From: Symsagittifera roscoffensis
Lineage: Eukaryota > Xenacoelomorpha > Acoela > Convolutidae
Reading direction: 5' to 3'
NCBI RefSeq assembly: GCF_963678635.1
Contig: NC_087067.1
Span: forward strand, 57,204,388-57,268,387
DNA length: 64,000 nucleotides
A model generated the notes under the pieces. The model saw only the letters and a list, made by a program, of their open reading frames with translations. It did not search any database and was not told where the DNA came from. This document shows positions 13,390-26,507 of this stretch, in pieces; position 1 is the stretch's first letter; each line of letters opens with the position of its first letter. Position numbers and translations under genes: made by a program.

Positions 13390-14560
13390 TTTGATTTATC
13401 ATTTAAGACTTAAAGAGAAGTTTTTTTTTGAAAAAAAAAATTCAAAAAACTACAAGTGTTAACGTTGTAGGTCCAGACCCCAGATTACTGGAAATAGGCG
13501 CAAACTGACGCACACATTGAGCACTTAATCTGAAGATCAAAAAAAAAATAAAGGGTGTCAGAGGGCTGGCTCAAGAGGCACAGCCCTCTGACCTGTACCC
13601 ATATGCCAGAAAATCTGACACATGGGTACAAAAAAAATCATCAAAAAACAGCAAAAAACAGTTTTTTTCAAAACAATCACTCAGGAAGTAGAAAAAAGCT
13701 GGTCTTATTAATAAACAGTGTCTTGGAGGATATTTTGATCTATCATTTAAGACTTAAAGAGAACTTTTTTTTTTGAAAAAAAAGTTTCAAAAAATTTTAA
13801 GTGTTAACTTCGTAGGTCCAGACCCCAGATTACTGGAAATAGGCGCAAAATGACGCACACATTTAGCACTTAAACTGAAGATCAAAAAATAAAGGGTGTC
13901 AGAGGGCTGGCTCAAGAGGCACAGCCCTCTGACCTGTACCCATATGCCAGAAAATCTGACACATTGATACAAAAAAATCATCGAAAAAAACAGGTTTCTT
14001 TGTTTAAAAAATTCAACCAGGAAGTAGAAAAGAGCTGGTTTTATTAAAAAACAGTGTCTTGGATGATATTTTGATTTATCATTTAAGACTTAAAGAGAAG
14101 TTTTTTTTTGAAAAAAAAAATTCAAAAAACTACAAGTGTTAACGTTGTAGGTCCAGACCCCAGATTACTGGAAATAGGCGCAAACTGACGCACACATTGA
14201 GCACTTAATCTGAAGATCAAAAAAAAAATAAAGGGTGTCAGAGGGCTGGCTCAAGAGGCACAGCCCTCTGACCTGTACCCATATGCCAGAAAATCTGACA
14301 CATGGGTACAAAAAAAATCATAAAAAAACAGCAAAAAACAGTTTTTTTCAAAACAATCACTCAGGAAGTAGAAAAAAGCTGGTCTTATTAATAAACAGTG
14401 TCTTGGAGGATATTTTGATCTATCATTTAAGACTTAAAGAGAACTTTTTTTTTTGAAAAAAAAGTTTCAAAAAATTTTAAGTGTTAACTTCGTAGGTCCA
14501 GACCCCAGATTACTGGAAATAGGCGCAAAATGACGCACACATTTAGCACTTAAACTGAAG
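13390..14560 (+). repeat. 680-bp tandem dimer
   Basis: The frames at 13555-13776 and 14235-14456 are the same sequence shifted by 680 bp. Flanking markers are duplicated too: AACGTTGTAGG, GCAAACTGACGC and ACATTTAGCAC. Confidence 0.8.
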
Positions 14561-14579
14561 ACCAAAAAAATAAAGGGTG

Positions 14580-17500
14580 TCAGAGGGCTGGCTCAAGAGG
14601 CACAGCCCTCTGACCTGTACCCAAATGCCAGAAGATCTGACACATGGGTACAAAAAAAAATCATCAAAAACAGCAAAAAACAGTTTTTTTTAAAACAATC
14701 ACTCAGGAAGTGGAAAACAGCTGGTCTTATTAATTAACAGTGTCTTGGAGGATATTTTGATCTATCATTTAAGACTAAAAGAGAATTTTTTTTTTAAAGT
14801 TTCAAAAAATTACAAGTGTTGTTTTTGTAGGTCCAAACCCCAGATTACTGGAAATAGGCAGAAAATGACGCACACATTGAGCACTTAAACTGAAGATTAA
14901 AAAAAATAAAGTGTGTCAGAGGGCTGGCTCAAGAGGCACAGCCCTCTGACCTGTACCCAAATTCCAGAAGATCTGACACATGGGTACAAAAAAAATCATC
15001 AAAGAACAGCAAAAAACAGTTTTTTTTTAAAAAACAATCACTCAGGAAGTGGAAAACAGCTGGTCTTATTAATTAACAGTGTCTTGGAGGATATTTTGAT
15101 CTATCATTCAAGACTTACAGAGTTTTTTTTTGAAAAAAAAGTTTCAAAAAATTACAAGTGTTAACTTTGTAGGTTCAGACCCCAGATTACTGGAAATAGG
15201 GGCAAAATGACGCACACATTGAGCAATTAAACTGAAGATCAAAAACAAATAAAGGGTGTCAGAGGGCTGACTCAAGAGGCACAGCCCTCTGACCTGTACC
15301 CATATGCCAGAAAATCTGACACATGGGTACAAAAAAATCATCAAAAAACAGCAAAAAACCGTTTTTTTTGTTTAAAAAATTCAACCAGGAAGTAGAAAAA
15401 GCTGGTCTTATTAATTAATAGTGTCTTGGAGGATATTTTGATCTATCATTTAAGACTTACAGAGAACGTTTTTTTTCAAAAAAAAAGTTTCAAAAAATTA
15501 CAAGTGTTAACTTTGTAGGTTCAGACCCCAGATTACTGGAAATAGGGGCAAAATGACGCACACATTGAGCACTTAAACTGAAGATAAAAAGAAATAAAGG
15601 GTGTCAGAGGGCTGGCTCAAGAGGCACAGCCCTCTGACCTGTACCCATATGCCAGAAAATCTGACACATGGGTACAAAAAAATCATCAAAAAACAGCAAA
15701 AAACCGTTTTGTTTGTTTAAAAAATTCAACCAGGAAGTAGAAAAAGCTGGTCTTATTAATTAATAGTGTCTTGGAGGATATTTTGATCTATCATTTAAGA
15801 CTTGAAGGGAATTTTTTTTTTATGAAAAAAAAAGTTTCAAAAAATTGCAAGTGTTAACTTTGTAGGTCCAGACCCCAGATTACTGGAAATAGGCGCAAAA
15901 TGACGCACACATTGAGCACTTAAACTGAAGATAAAAAGAAATAAAGGGTGTCAGAGGGCTGGCTCAAGAGGCACAGCCCTCTGACCTGTACCCATATGCC
16001 AGAAAATCTGACACATGGGTACAAAAAAATCATCAAAAAACAGCAAAAAACCGTTTTTTTTGTTTAAAAAATTCAACCAGGAAGTAGAAAAAGCTGGTCT
16101 TATTAATTAATAGTGTCTTGGAGGATATTTTGATCTATCATTTAAGACTTACAGAGAACTTTTTTTTTGAAAAAAAAAGTTTCAAAAAATTACAAGTGTT
16201 AACTTTGTAGGTTCAGACCCCAGATTACTGGAAATAGGGGCAAAATGACGCACACATTGAGCAATTAAACTGAAGATCAAAAACAAATAAAGGGTGTCAG
16301 AGGGCTGGCTCAAGAGGCACAGCCCTCTGACCTGTACCCATATGCCAGAAAATCTGACACATGGGTACAAAAAAAATCATCAAAAAAGAGCAAAAAATTT
16401 TTTTTTATTTAAAAAACTCAATCAAGAAGTGAAAAAAAGAGCTGTTCTTTTTAATAAACAGTGTCTTGGAGGATATTTTGATCTATCATTTAAGACTAAA
16501 AGAGATTTGTTTTTTTTTTTGAAAAAAAAAAGTTTCAAAAAAATTACAAGTGTTAACTTTGTAGGTCCAGACCCCAGATTACTGGAAATAGGCGCAAAAT
16601 GACGCACACATTGATGAGCACTTAAACTGAAGATCAAAAAAATAAAGGGTGTCAGAGGGCTGGCTCAAGAGGCACAGCCCTCTGACCTGTACCCAAATGC
16701 CAGAAGATCTGACACATGGGTACAAAAAAAAAATCATCAAAAAACAGCAAAAAACAGTTTTTTTTTAAAACAATCACTCAGGAAGTGGAAAACAGCTGGT
16801 CTTATTAATTAACAGTGTCTTGGAGGATATTTTGATCTATCATTTAAGACTTACAGAGTTTTTTTTTTGAAAAAAAATTTCAAAAAATTACAAGTGTTAA
16901 CTTTGTAGGTTCAGACCCCAGATTACTGGAAATAGGGGCAAAATGACGCACACATTGAGCAATTAAACTGAAGATCAAAAACAAATAAAGGGTGTCAGAG
17001 GGCTGGCTCAAGAAGCACAGCCCTCTGACCTGTACCCATATGCCAGAATATCTGACACATGGGTACAAAAAAAATCATCAAAAAACAGCAAAAAACACTT
17101 TTTTTTTAAAACAATCACTCAGGAAGTGGAAAACAGCGGGTCTTATTAATTAACAGTGTCTTGGAGGATATTTTGATCTATCATTTAAGACTTACAGAGT
17201 TTTTTTTTGAAAAAAATTTTCAAAAAATTACAAGTGTTAACTTTGTAGGTTCAGACCCCAGATTACTGGAAATAGGGGCAAAATGACGCACACATTGAGC
17301 AACTAAACTGAAGATCAAAAACAAATAAAGGGTGTCAGAGGGCTGGCTCAAGAGGCACAGCCCTCTGACCTGTACCCATATGCCAGAATATCTGACACAT
17401 GGGTACAAAAAAATTCATGAAAAAACAGCAAAAAACAGTTTCATGGGTGCAAAAAAAATCATCAAAAAACAGCAAAAAACAGTTTGTTTACTTGAAAAAT

Positions 17501-20500
17501 TCAATCAGGAAGTAAAAAAGAGCTGATCTTATTAATAAACAGTGTCTTGGAGGATATTTTGATCTATCATTTAAGACTTGAAGGGAATTTTTTTATTTTT
17601 TGAAAAAAAAAAGTTTCAAAAATTTGCAAGTGTTAACTTTTTAGGTCCAGACCCCAGATTACTGGAAATAGGGGCAAAATGACGCACACATTGAGCAATT
17701 AAACTGAAGATCAAAAACAAATAAAGGGTGTCAGAGGGCTGGCTCAAGAGGCACAGCCCTCTGACCTGTACCCAAATGACAGAAGATCTGACACATGGGC
17801 ACAAAAAAAAATCATCAAAAACAGCAAAAAACAGTTTTTTTTTAAAACAATCACTCAGGAAGTGGAAAACAGCTGGTCTTATTAATTAACAGTGTCTTGG
17901 AGGATATTTTGATCTATCATTTAAGACTAAAAGAGAATTTTTTTTTTAAAGTTTCAAAAAATTACAAGTGTTGTTTTTGTAGGTCCAAACCCCAGATTAC
18001 TGGAAATAGGCAGAAAATGACGCACACATTGAGCACTTAAACTGAAGATAAAAAAAAATAAAGTGTGTCAGAGGGCTGGCTCAAGAGGCACAGCCCTCTG
18101 ACCTGTACCCAAATGCCAGAAGATCTGACACATGGGTACAAAAAAAAATCATCAAAAACAGCAAAAAACAGTTTTTTTTTAAAACAATCACTCAGGAAGT
18201 GGAAAACAGCTGGTCTTATTAATAAACAGTGTCTTGGAGGATATTTTGATCTATCATTTAAGACTTAAAGAGAACTTTTTTTTTTGAAAAAAAAGTTTCA
18301 AAAAATTTTAAGTGTTAACTTCGTAGGTCCAGACCCCAGATTACTGGAAATAGGCGCAAAATGACGCACACATTTAGCACTTAAACTGAAGATCAAAAAA
18401 ATAAAGGGTGTCAGAGGGCTGGCTCAAGAGGCACAGCCCTCTGACCTGTACCCAAATGCCAGAAGATCTGACACATGGGTACAAAAAAAAATCATCAAAA
18501 ACAGCAAAAAACAGTTTTTTTTAAAAACAATCACTCAGGAAGTGGAAAACAGCTGGTCTTATTAATTAACAGTGTCTTGGAGGATATTTTGATCTATCAT
18601 TTAAGACTAAAAGAGAATTTTTTTTTGTTAAAGTTTCAAAAAATTACAAGTGTTGTTTTTGTAGGTCCAAACCCCAGATTACTGGAAATAGGCAGAAAAT
18701 GACGCACACATTGAGCACTTAAACTGAAGATAAAAAAAAATAAAGTGTGTCAGAGGGCTGGCTCAAGAGGCACAGCCCTCTGACCTGTACCCAAATGCCA
18801 GAAGATCTGACACATGGGTACAAAAAAAATCATCAAAGAACAGCAAAAAACAGTTTTTTTTTAAAAAACAATTACTCAGGAAGTGGAAAACAGCTGGTCT
18901 TATTAATTAACAGTGTCTTGGAGGATATTTTGATCTATCATTCAAGACTTACAGAGTTTTTTTTTGAAAAAAAAGTTTCAAAAAATTACAAGTGTTAACT
19001 TTGTAGGTTCAGACCCCAGATTACTGGAAATAGGGGCAAAATGACGCACACATTGAGCAATTAAACTGAAGATCAAAAACAAATAAAGGGTGTCAGAGGG
19101 CTGACTCAAGAGGCACAGCCCTCTGACCTGTACCCATATGCCAGAAAATCTGACACATGGGTACAAAAAAATCATCAAAAAACAGCAAAAAACCGTTTTT
19201 TTGTTTAAAAAATTCAACCAGGAAGTAGAAAAAGCTGGTCTTATTAATTAATAGTGTCTTGGAGGATATTTTGATCTATCATTTAAGACTTACAGAGAAC
19301 GTTTTTTTTGAAAAAAAAAGTTTCAAAAAATTACAAGTGTTAACTTTGTAGGTTCAGACCCCAGATTACTGGAAATAGGGGCAAAATGACGCACACATTG
19401 AGCACTTAAACTGAAGATAAAAAGAAATAAAGGGTGTCAGAGGGCTGGCTCAAGAGGCACAGCCCTCTGACCTGTACCCATATGCCAGAAAATCTGACAC
19501 ATGGGTACAAAAAAATCATCAAAAAACAGCAAAAAACCGTTTTTTTTGTTTAAAAAATTCAACCAGGAAGTAAAAAAAGCTGGTCTTATTAATTAATAGT
19601 GTCTTGGAGGATATTTTGATCTATCATTTAAGACTTACAGAGAACTTTTTTTTTGAAAAAAAAAGTTTCAAAAAATTACAAGTGTTAACTTTGTAGGTTC
19701 AGACCCCAGATTACTGGAAATAGGGGCAAAATGACGCACACATTGAGCAATTAAACTGAAGATCAAAAACAATAAAGGGTGTCAGAGGGCTGGCTCAAGA
19801 GGCACAGCCCTCTGACCTGTACCCATATGCCAGAAAATCTGACACATGGGTACAAAAAAAATCATCAAAAAAGAGCAAAAAAATTTTTTTTATTTAAAAA
19901 ACTCAATCAAGAAGTGAAAAAAAGAGCTGTTCTTTTTAATAAACAGTGTCTTGGAGGATATTTTGATCTATCATTTAAGACTAAAAGAGATTTGTTTTTT
20001 TTTTTGAAAAAAAAAAGTTTCAAAAAAATTACAAGTGTTAACTTTGTAGGTCCAGACCCCAGATTACTGGAAATAGGCGCAAAATGACGCACACATTGAT
20101 GAGCACTTAAACTGAAGATCAAAAAAATAAAGGGTGTCAGAGGGCTGGCTCAAGAGGCACAGCCCTCTGACCTGTACCCAAATGCCAGAAGATCTGACAC
20201 ATGGGTACAAAAAAAAAATCATCAAAAAACAGCAAAAAACAGTTTTTTTTAAAACAATCACTCAGGAAGTGGAAAACAGCTGGTCTTATTAATTAACAGT
20301 GTCTTGGAGGATATTTTGATCTATCATTTAAGACTTACAGAGTTTTTTTTTTGAAAAAAAATTTCAAAAAATTACAAGTGTTAACTTTGTAGGTTCAGAC
20401 CCCAGATTACTGGAAATAGGGGCAAAATGACGCACACATTGAGCAATTAAACTGAAGATCAAAAACAAATAAAGGGTGTCAGAGGGCTGGCTCAAGAGGC

Positions 20501-21130
20501 ACAGCCCTCTGACCTGTACCCATATGCCAGAATATCTGACACATGGGTACAAAAAAAAATCATCAAAAAACAGCAAAAAACAGTTTTTTTTTTAAAACAA
20601 TCACTCAGGAAGTGGAAAACAGCGGGTCTTATTAATTAACAGTGTCTTGGAGGATATTTTGATCTATCATTTAAGACTTACAGAGTTTTTTTTTGAAAAA
20701 AATTTTCAAAAAATTACAAGTGTTAACTTTGTAGGTTCAGACCCCAGATTACTGGAAATAGGGGCAAAATGACGCACACATTGAGCAACTAAACTGAAGA
20801 TCAAAAACAAATAAAGGGTGTCAGAGGGTTGGCTCAAGAGGCACAGCCCTCTGACCTGTACCCATATGCCAGAATATCTGACACATGGGTACAAAAAAAA
20901 TCATGAAAAAACAGCAAAAAACAGTTTCATGGGTGCAAAACAAATCATCAAAAAACAGCAAAAAACAGTTTGTTTACTTGAAAAATTCAATCAGGAAGTA
21001 AAAAAGAGCTGATCTTATTAATAAACAGTGTCTTGGAGGATATTTTGATCTATCATTTAAGACTTGAAGGGAATTTTTTTATTTTTTGAAAAAAAAAAAG
21101 TTTCAAAAAATTGCAAGTGTTAACTTTTTA
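14580..21130 (+). repeat. Duplicated block of about 3.5 kb within the satellite
   Basis: About ten monomers at roughly 14.6-17.6 kb correspond in order to those at roughly 18.4-21.1 kb. The shift is 3834 bp at the left side (for example 14913 versus 18747) and about 3485 bp further right (16294 versus 19779; 17332 versus 20818). The difference equals one monomer, so a single monomer was gained or lost after the duplication. Confidence 0.75.
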
Positions 21131-23156
21131 GGTCCAGACCCCAGATTACTGGAAATAGGCGCAAAATGACGCACACATTGAGCACTTAAACTGAAGATAA
21201 AAAGAAATAAAGGGTGTCAGAGGGCTGGCTCAAGAGGCACAACCCTCTGACCTGTACCCATATGCCAGAAAATCTGACACATGGGTACAAAAAAAATCAT
21301 CAAAAAACAGCAAAAAACCGTTTTTTTTGTTTAAAAAAATCAACCAGGAAGTAAAAAAAGCTGGTCTTATTAATTAATAGTGTCTTGGAGGATATTTTGA
21401 TCTATCATTTAAGACTTACAGAGAACTTTTTTTTTGAAAAAAAAAGTTTCAAAAAATTACAAGTGTTAACTTTGTAGGTTCAGACCCCAGATTACTGGAA
21501 ATAGGGGCAAAATGACGCACACATTGAGCAATTAAACTGAAGATCAAAAACAAATAAAGGGTGTCAGAGGGCTGGCTCAAGAGGCACAGCCCTCTGACCT
21601 GTACCCATATGCCAGAAAATCTGACACATGGGTGCAAAAAAAATCATCAAAAAACAGCAAAAAACAGTTTGTTTACTTAAAAAATTCAATCAGGAAGTAA
21701 AAAAGAGCTGATCTTATTAAAAAACAGTGTCGTGGAGGATATTTTGATCTATCATTTAAGATTGAAAGGGAATTTTTTTTTCAAAAAAAAGTTTCAAAAA
21801 ATTACAAGTGTTAACTTTGTAGGTCCAAACTCCAGATTACTGGAAATAGGCGCAAAATGAAGCACACATTGAGCACTTTAACTGAAGATCAAAAAAATAA
21901 AGTGGGTCAGAGGGCTGGCTCAAGAGGCACAGCCCTCTGACCTGTACCCATATGCCAGAAAATCTGACACATGGGTGCAAAAAAAATCATCAAAAAACAG
22001 CAAAAAACAGTTTGTTTACTTAAAAAATTCAATCAGGAAGTAAAAAAGAGCTGATCTGATTAATAAACAGTGTCTTGGAGGATATTTTGATCTATCATTT
22101 AAGACTTGAAGGGAATTTTGTATTTTTTTTTGAAAAAAAAGTTTCAAAAAATTGCAAGTGTTAACTTTGTAGTTCCAGACCCCAGATTACTGGAAATAGG
22201 CGCAAAATGACGCACACATTAAGCACTTAAAGTGAAGATCAAAAAAATAAAGGGTGTCAGAGGGCTGGCTCAAGAGGCACAGCCCTCTGACCTGTACCCA
22301 TATGCCAGAAAATCTGACACATTGATACAAAAAAATCATCAAAAAACAGTTTTCTTTGTTTAAAAAATTCAACCAAGAAGTAGAAAAGAGCTGGTTTTAT
22401 TAATAAACAGTGTCTTGGAGGATATTTTGATCTATCATTTAAGACTTAAAGAGAAGTTTTTTTTTGAAATTAAAATTTCAAAAAACTACAAGTTATAACT
22501 TTGTCGGTCCAGACCCCAGATTACTGGAAATAGGCGCAAAATGACGCACACATTGAGCAATTAAACTGAAGATCCAAAAAAATAAAGGGTTTCAGAGGGC
22601 TGGCTCAAGAGGCACAGCCCTCTGACCTGTACCCATATGCCAGAAAATCTGACAAATGGATACAAAAAAAATCATCAAAAAACAGTTTTTTTTTTGTTTA
22701 AAAAATTCAACCAGGAAGTAGAAAAGAGCTGGTTTTATTAAAAAACAGTGTCTTGGAGGATATTTTGATTTATCATTTAAGACTGAAAAAGAAGTTTTTT
22801 TTTGAAAAAAAAATTTCAAAAAACTACAGGTGTTAACGTTGTAGGTCCAGACCCCAGATTACTGGAATTAGGCGCAAACTGACGCACACATTGAGCACTT
22901 AATCTGAAGATCAAAAAAAAATAAAGGGTGTCAGAGGGCTGGCTCAAGAGGCACAGCCCTCTGACCTGTACCCATATGCCAGAAAATCTGACACATGGGT
23001 ACAAAAAAAATCATCAAAAACAGCAAAAAACAGTTTTTTTATTTAAAAAATTAAATCAAGAAGTAGAAAAGAGCTGGTCTTATTAAAAAACATTGTCTTG
23101 GAGGATATTTTGATCTATCATTTAATACTAAAAGAGATTTTTTTTTTTTTGAAAAA

Positions 23157-25542
23157 TCTTAATTTTCGAATTACGAAGAAAAAAATAGATACCCTTTAAG
23201 CTCTTTGAACTTCTACAACAATTAGTAAGAGGCGCTGTTTTGATAACATTAACCCAATTTAAGAAAACTGGATCAATAATAGATAAAGTTTTCATTTCGC
23301 TGGAAATCTAAAAGAACAAATGCCTATTTCGGAACTAGAAGTTGTTCACGTTTTTGCGCGCAATTTCCTGTTTATATTTTGAGAGTGCTATTTACGTTAA
23401 CTTTAGCAGCTGAATTTCAATTAAAAGTCATATATAACTAATTGCATTCATAAATGCATTAATATGTTTGAATTCATATCTGTAGTTGTTGGAAAATTTT
23501 AAGACTTTTTCCTTAAAAAATCACTTAGACCTATGAGTGTTCACTACGTTCAATACTCCTAAAAACAGATTTACGTTTATAAAAATCTAAGAAAATTTAC
23601 GATTAAAATACGAAAATAGAAAAATCTAAGAATTTTTACGATTAAAATCTATTCAATTATAATTAATTAGATTGGGAGGACACTATTAGCCTACAAAAGC
23701 CTGTTTTCTGGCGCCTCAAGTCAGAAAAAGGTGTACTTGTATTTTTCTATTTTGTCGATAGTGATAGAGATCTGAAATCAAAAAAGAAACAAGAATCATT
23801 CCATTTAAGAAACTAATGATTTCCCGGTTATAATCGTCTCAAATTTTTATTGAACGGTTCTTGGCTATAAAATTATTTTCAAGGAAATTATGATCGAATT
23901 GGTCAACTTGTAAAGCATGCATCAACCCAAGCCCACAAAAATACAGCATATATTTTTTGATGATTTTTTTTAAAATTGGCAATGAAAATTTAGATACCAT
24001 TCGAGTTTAACTACTAAGTGTTTCAAAAAAATTCTTCTAAAATTTTCGCTGTTTTTTTTTCAACCGGTCCCTATGTACACCCCACAAAATTCTTTAAAAT
24101 AGACTTTGATTGTTTTTTTTTTCAACGTTAGTTTTTTTTACACAGAAGAGCCGATAATTTTTGATGTTGCTATACTGATGCCAAACAAAGTAGGTAAAAT
24201 CAAAATTTGAACTTTGCCCAAAACCTGGGCAAGTAGGCTTTCAACAACATATTGTTTCGATAAAACCCACGAAACCAGATTTGGCAGAATAATTATTGAG
24301 AAAAATCCAAAAACTGTCATCAAATAAAAACATTGACATTTCCGAGAATCAAAGCGTAAACAAATAAAAGCGTAGCCGCTTATGCAAAAAACACGCAGCC
24401 TCGTATTTCGATTGAATCCAGAAACTCAGTTTTGTGAGGTTAGTTCACAAAAATTTTAAATTAAGTTTCAAAAAATGGTCAAAAAATCAATATTTTGACT
24501 TTTCCGAGGGTCATAAATTGTGTCAAAAAAAAACTGGTCGTAGTCACGTATGAAAAAACCCAAATTGATTTACCGACCCCTCTAAAATAACAAAAAAAGA
24601 TCCTGTTTTGGCCAAAAATTTTAAAACAAATGTCCAACAAGGCAATTATAGGCACATTTTGGACAGTTTGAACCGGAAAACTGTTCTCCTCTCAAAAATA
24701 GCATATATTGGCGCCTAAGGCGACTTGGCAAACATTTTAGGTCTAGCCAGTAAAAAATGGAGGTCTTAAAATATCGCCAAAATGGGAACCCCTTCGGTAG
24801 TCAGGAATTTAATTACTGAGAAAGGGGCGTCCGTTCCCGTGCCCTCTCTCTAAGCCCGCTACTGTGAGAGGGAAGTTTTCGAGAAAACTGAAGTTTCAAA
24901 AAACGGTCAAAAGTCAAAAAGTGATTTTTCCGAGGGCCACATTTTAAAATGTAAATAAACTTAGGCGTAGCCGCTTATGCAAGGGATCTTTTTGAATCCG
25001 TTATGGTTATTGAAACTAAAATCTTGGATTTGAGAGGGTAATTTTTGAGTGCAGAAGGGTGCAGACAGTGATGTAAAGTGAACAGAGACTACAGGACTGG
25101 AAAAATCCACAGCGTCTAAACAAATAAAACACAATCTATGGTTTATGACAATCTATGGGATTTGGGTTTTTAGAGATGCTTAGGAAAGATTTTCCACTTC
25201 CTGCAAAAAGGTTAGTTTCTCGCACAACAGATTTTAGGCAAACATGCCAACAAAACGACTTCAAAATTAAATTAGCAACGGAACAAAAAGTTACAAAATG
25301 GAAGCAAAGCCGACAATTTTTGAGCAGACACCAATTTAGACAAAAGCAAAGATTTTGTAAAAAGCTGTAAAAAGTTTCAAATCTCTCCTGAAACTACAAG
25401 GAACAACATTTGCAACTACCAAGATCCTTCTTTAGAGTGAAAGAAAAATCCGTGATAAGGCAATTAGGTCGGCAAACCAAAGTCCATTAAGTTAGTTTTA
25501 CCGGAAAAAATTTTTAATCGCAAACATACTGAAAAAAAACCA
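23157..25542. other. AT-rich non-coding stretch with a diverged repeat
   Basis: There is no convincing gene. A hydrophobic 61-codon minus-strand frame (24138-24323) has no recognisable motif, and a 71-codon plus-strand frame (25155-25370) is likely chance. The one visible structure is a diverged repeat described in the next entry. Confidence 0.6.
24325..25010 (+). repeat. Diverged repeat units sharing TTTCCGAG...GCGTAGCCGCTTATGCA
   Basis: Near 24335-24390 and 24915-24985 the order is TTTCCGAG, about 35-45 bases, AAATAAA, then GCGTAGCCGCTTATGCAA. A third, weaker unit lies near 24500-24560 (TTTTCCGAGGGTCATAAATTG...GTCGTAGTCACGTATG). Each is preceded by TTTCAAAAAA(T/C)GGTCAAAA. This looks like an old interspersed or tandem repeat, and I do not recognise the family. 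Confidence 0.55.
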
Positions 25543-25612
25543 GGCTCGGTTGGGACTTGAAATCCTTGCCTTTGGGTGCAAAGGCAACAACGATACCTCT
25601 AGACCAAGTGCG
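25543..25612 (-). tRNA. tRNA-like sequence (degenerate, Pro-like 5' half) or SINE head
   Basis: On the minus strand TTGGTCTAGAGGTAT matches an A box and resembles the D arm of eukaryotic tRNA-Pro. ATTTCAAGTCCC is a B-box-like sequence (25552-25563), the 3' end CCGAGCC also resembles tRNA-Pro, and a T8 run directly downstream could terminate Pol III. A full cloverleaf does not form by eye: the acceptor 5' arm is missing, and the anticodon arm (TGCCTTT...AAAGGCA) has an even-sized loop. It is most likely a tRNA pseudogene or the head of a tRNA-derived SINE. Confidence 0.35.
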
Positions 25613-25994
25613 AAGTTGATAACTTGCAATAAAAACAAGTTGATACTTTGTAAAACATAATTATTAACGGGAAACTCTTGTTACTGATTACAAGACACTT
25701 GTTTTGGCAAGTGTAATATTTTTACACAGGCGAAGTTGCATTTCGCATAAACAAGCAAAAATATGACCGATAACGCTACTGGGAAAAACTGAATGAGTAC
25801 AACTTTGAGTCTACAAAATTTCTTAAGTGACGCACGCCAATTATGAGTCTACATAACTGATAAGTGACGCAATTCAATTATGACGCATTAGCAGTACCAG
25901 TCAATTTAAAAAAGAAACTTAACAACAAGCATGCCTCAATTTATGAAGCTTACACATTTTAACTAGTATACGAAAAATTTCATTAAGAACATCA

Positions 25995-26070
25995 GACCCT
26001 GCCCAGGTTTGAACCCTCTTATTCTGTTGCGGGTCTCCGTCCTTTCCTCTGCGCTATAAGTCCACGATAC
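25995..26070 (-). tRNA. tRNA-like sequence with A and B boxes (pseudogene or SINE head)
   Basis: The minus strand reads TAGCGCAGAGG (A box, 26046-26056) and, about 40 nt later, GGGTTCAAACC (B box, 26006-26016). Both match the Pol III internal promoter consensus closely. The T stem and anticodon stem pair poorly, so a functional tRNA is unlikely. No poly-A or target duplication was identified. Confidence 0.35.
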
Positions 26071-26507
26071 CTTGAAGCTAAAGTGCTAATTGTATTATAA
26101 TAGTCTGTGTTAATATTCTTAGCAATGGCTGTACTTAATAGCTGGTTATTGGTCGATTGAACACTTTCGAAATGAACACATTTACGCTTTGCTTGGGTAA
26201 ATATAAGAGATTTGTTTTTCAAGAAAGGAATAATTTCTTTATTATTTAAAAAATCTATCCAGAACAAAATTTGTCATATAGGAACATCGAAAAAAAAACA
26301 GTTATATCTTTTTTCATCGCAATCAATTATCAATGTATTCGTTATTTCAAAAAATTTTGGATGCGTATTTTCAAAAATTTCTGATTGTGATTTTTTTATT
26401 TGCACTTAGAGCAAATTTGTTGTTGGATTAAGCAAAGACCAATAGAACAATAAAGTAAATGATAAGTTTTCCGCTCTACTCGCTCTCAATGTCTAACAGT
26501 AAAATTT
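26071..26507. other. AT-rich stretch, nothing recognised
   Basis: There are only short frames of low complexity. I see no gene, repeat or RNA signal. Confidence 0.5.

Larger units (their letters stand above)
1227..23156 (+). repeat. 345-bp tandem satellite array, left block
   Basis: About 63 head-to-tail monomers, mostly 340-350 bp. Each monomer has these parts in order: a 12-bp inverted repeat (GTCAGAGGGCTG / CAGCCCTCTGAC); a 9-bp inverted repeat (TGTACCCAT / ATGGGTACA); CATCAAAAAACAGCAAAAAACAG; a TCAATCAGGAAGTAG or TCAACCAGGAAGTAG block; GTGTCTTGGAGGATATTTTGATC; TATCATTTAAGACT; a T-run followed by GA and an A-run; TTACAAGTGTTAACTTTGTAGG; and CAGACCCCAGATTACTGG. The array fades in at about 1227-1235 inside the second inverted repeat and stops at 23156 inside the A-run. 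Many minus-strand 62-residue frames are by-products of repeat conservation, not genes. Higher-order structure is listed separately. Confidence 0.97.

Noticed and set aside
1419-23004. Dozens of 60-100 codon frames inside the satellite, the commonest beginning MYPCVRFSGIWVQVRGLCLL on the minus strand
   Set aside because: They translate the conserved hairpin block, vary by frameshift between monomers at the A/T runs, and have no independent support as genes.
24138-24323. 61-codon hydrophobic minus-strand frame
   Set aside because: AT-rich translation gives hydrophobic residues by default, and no motif or neighbour supports it.
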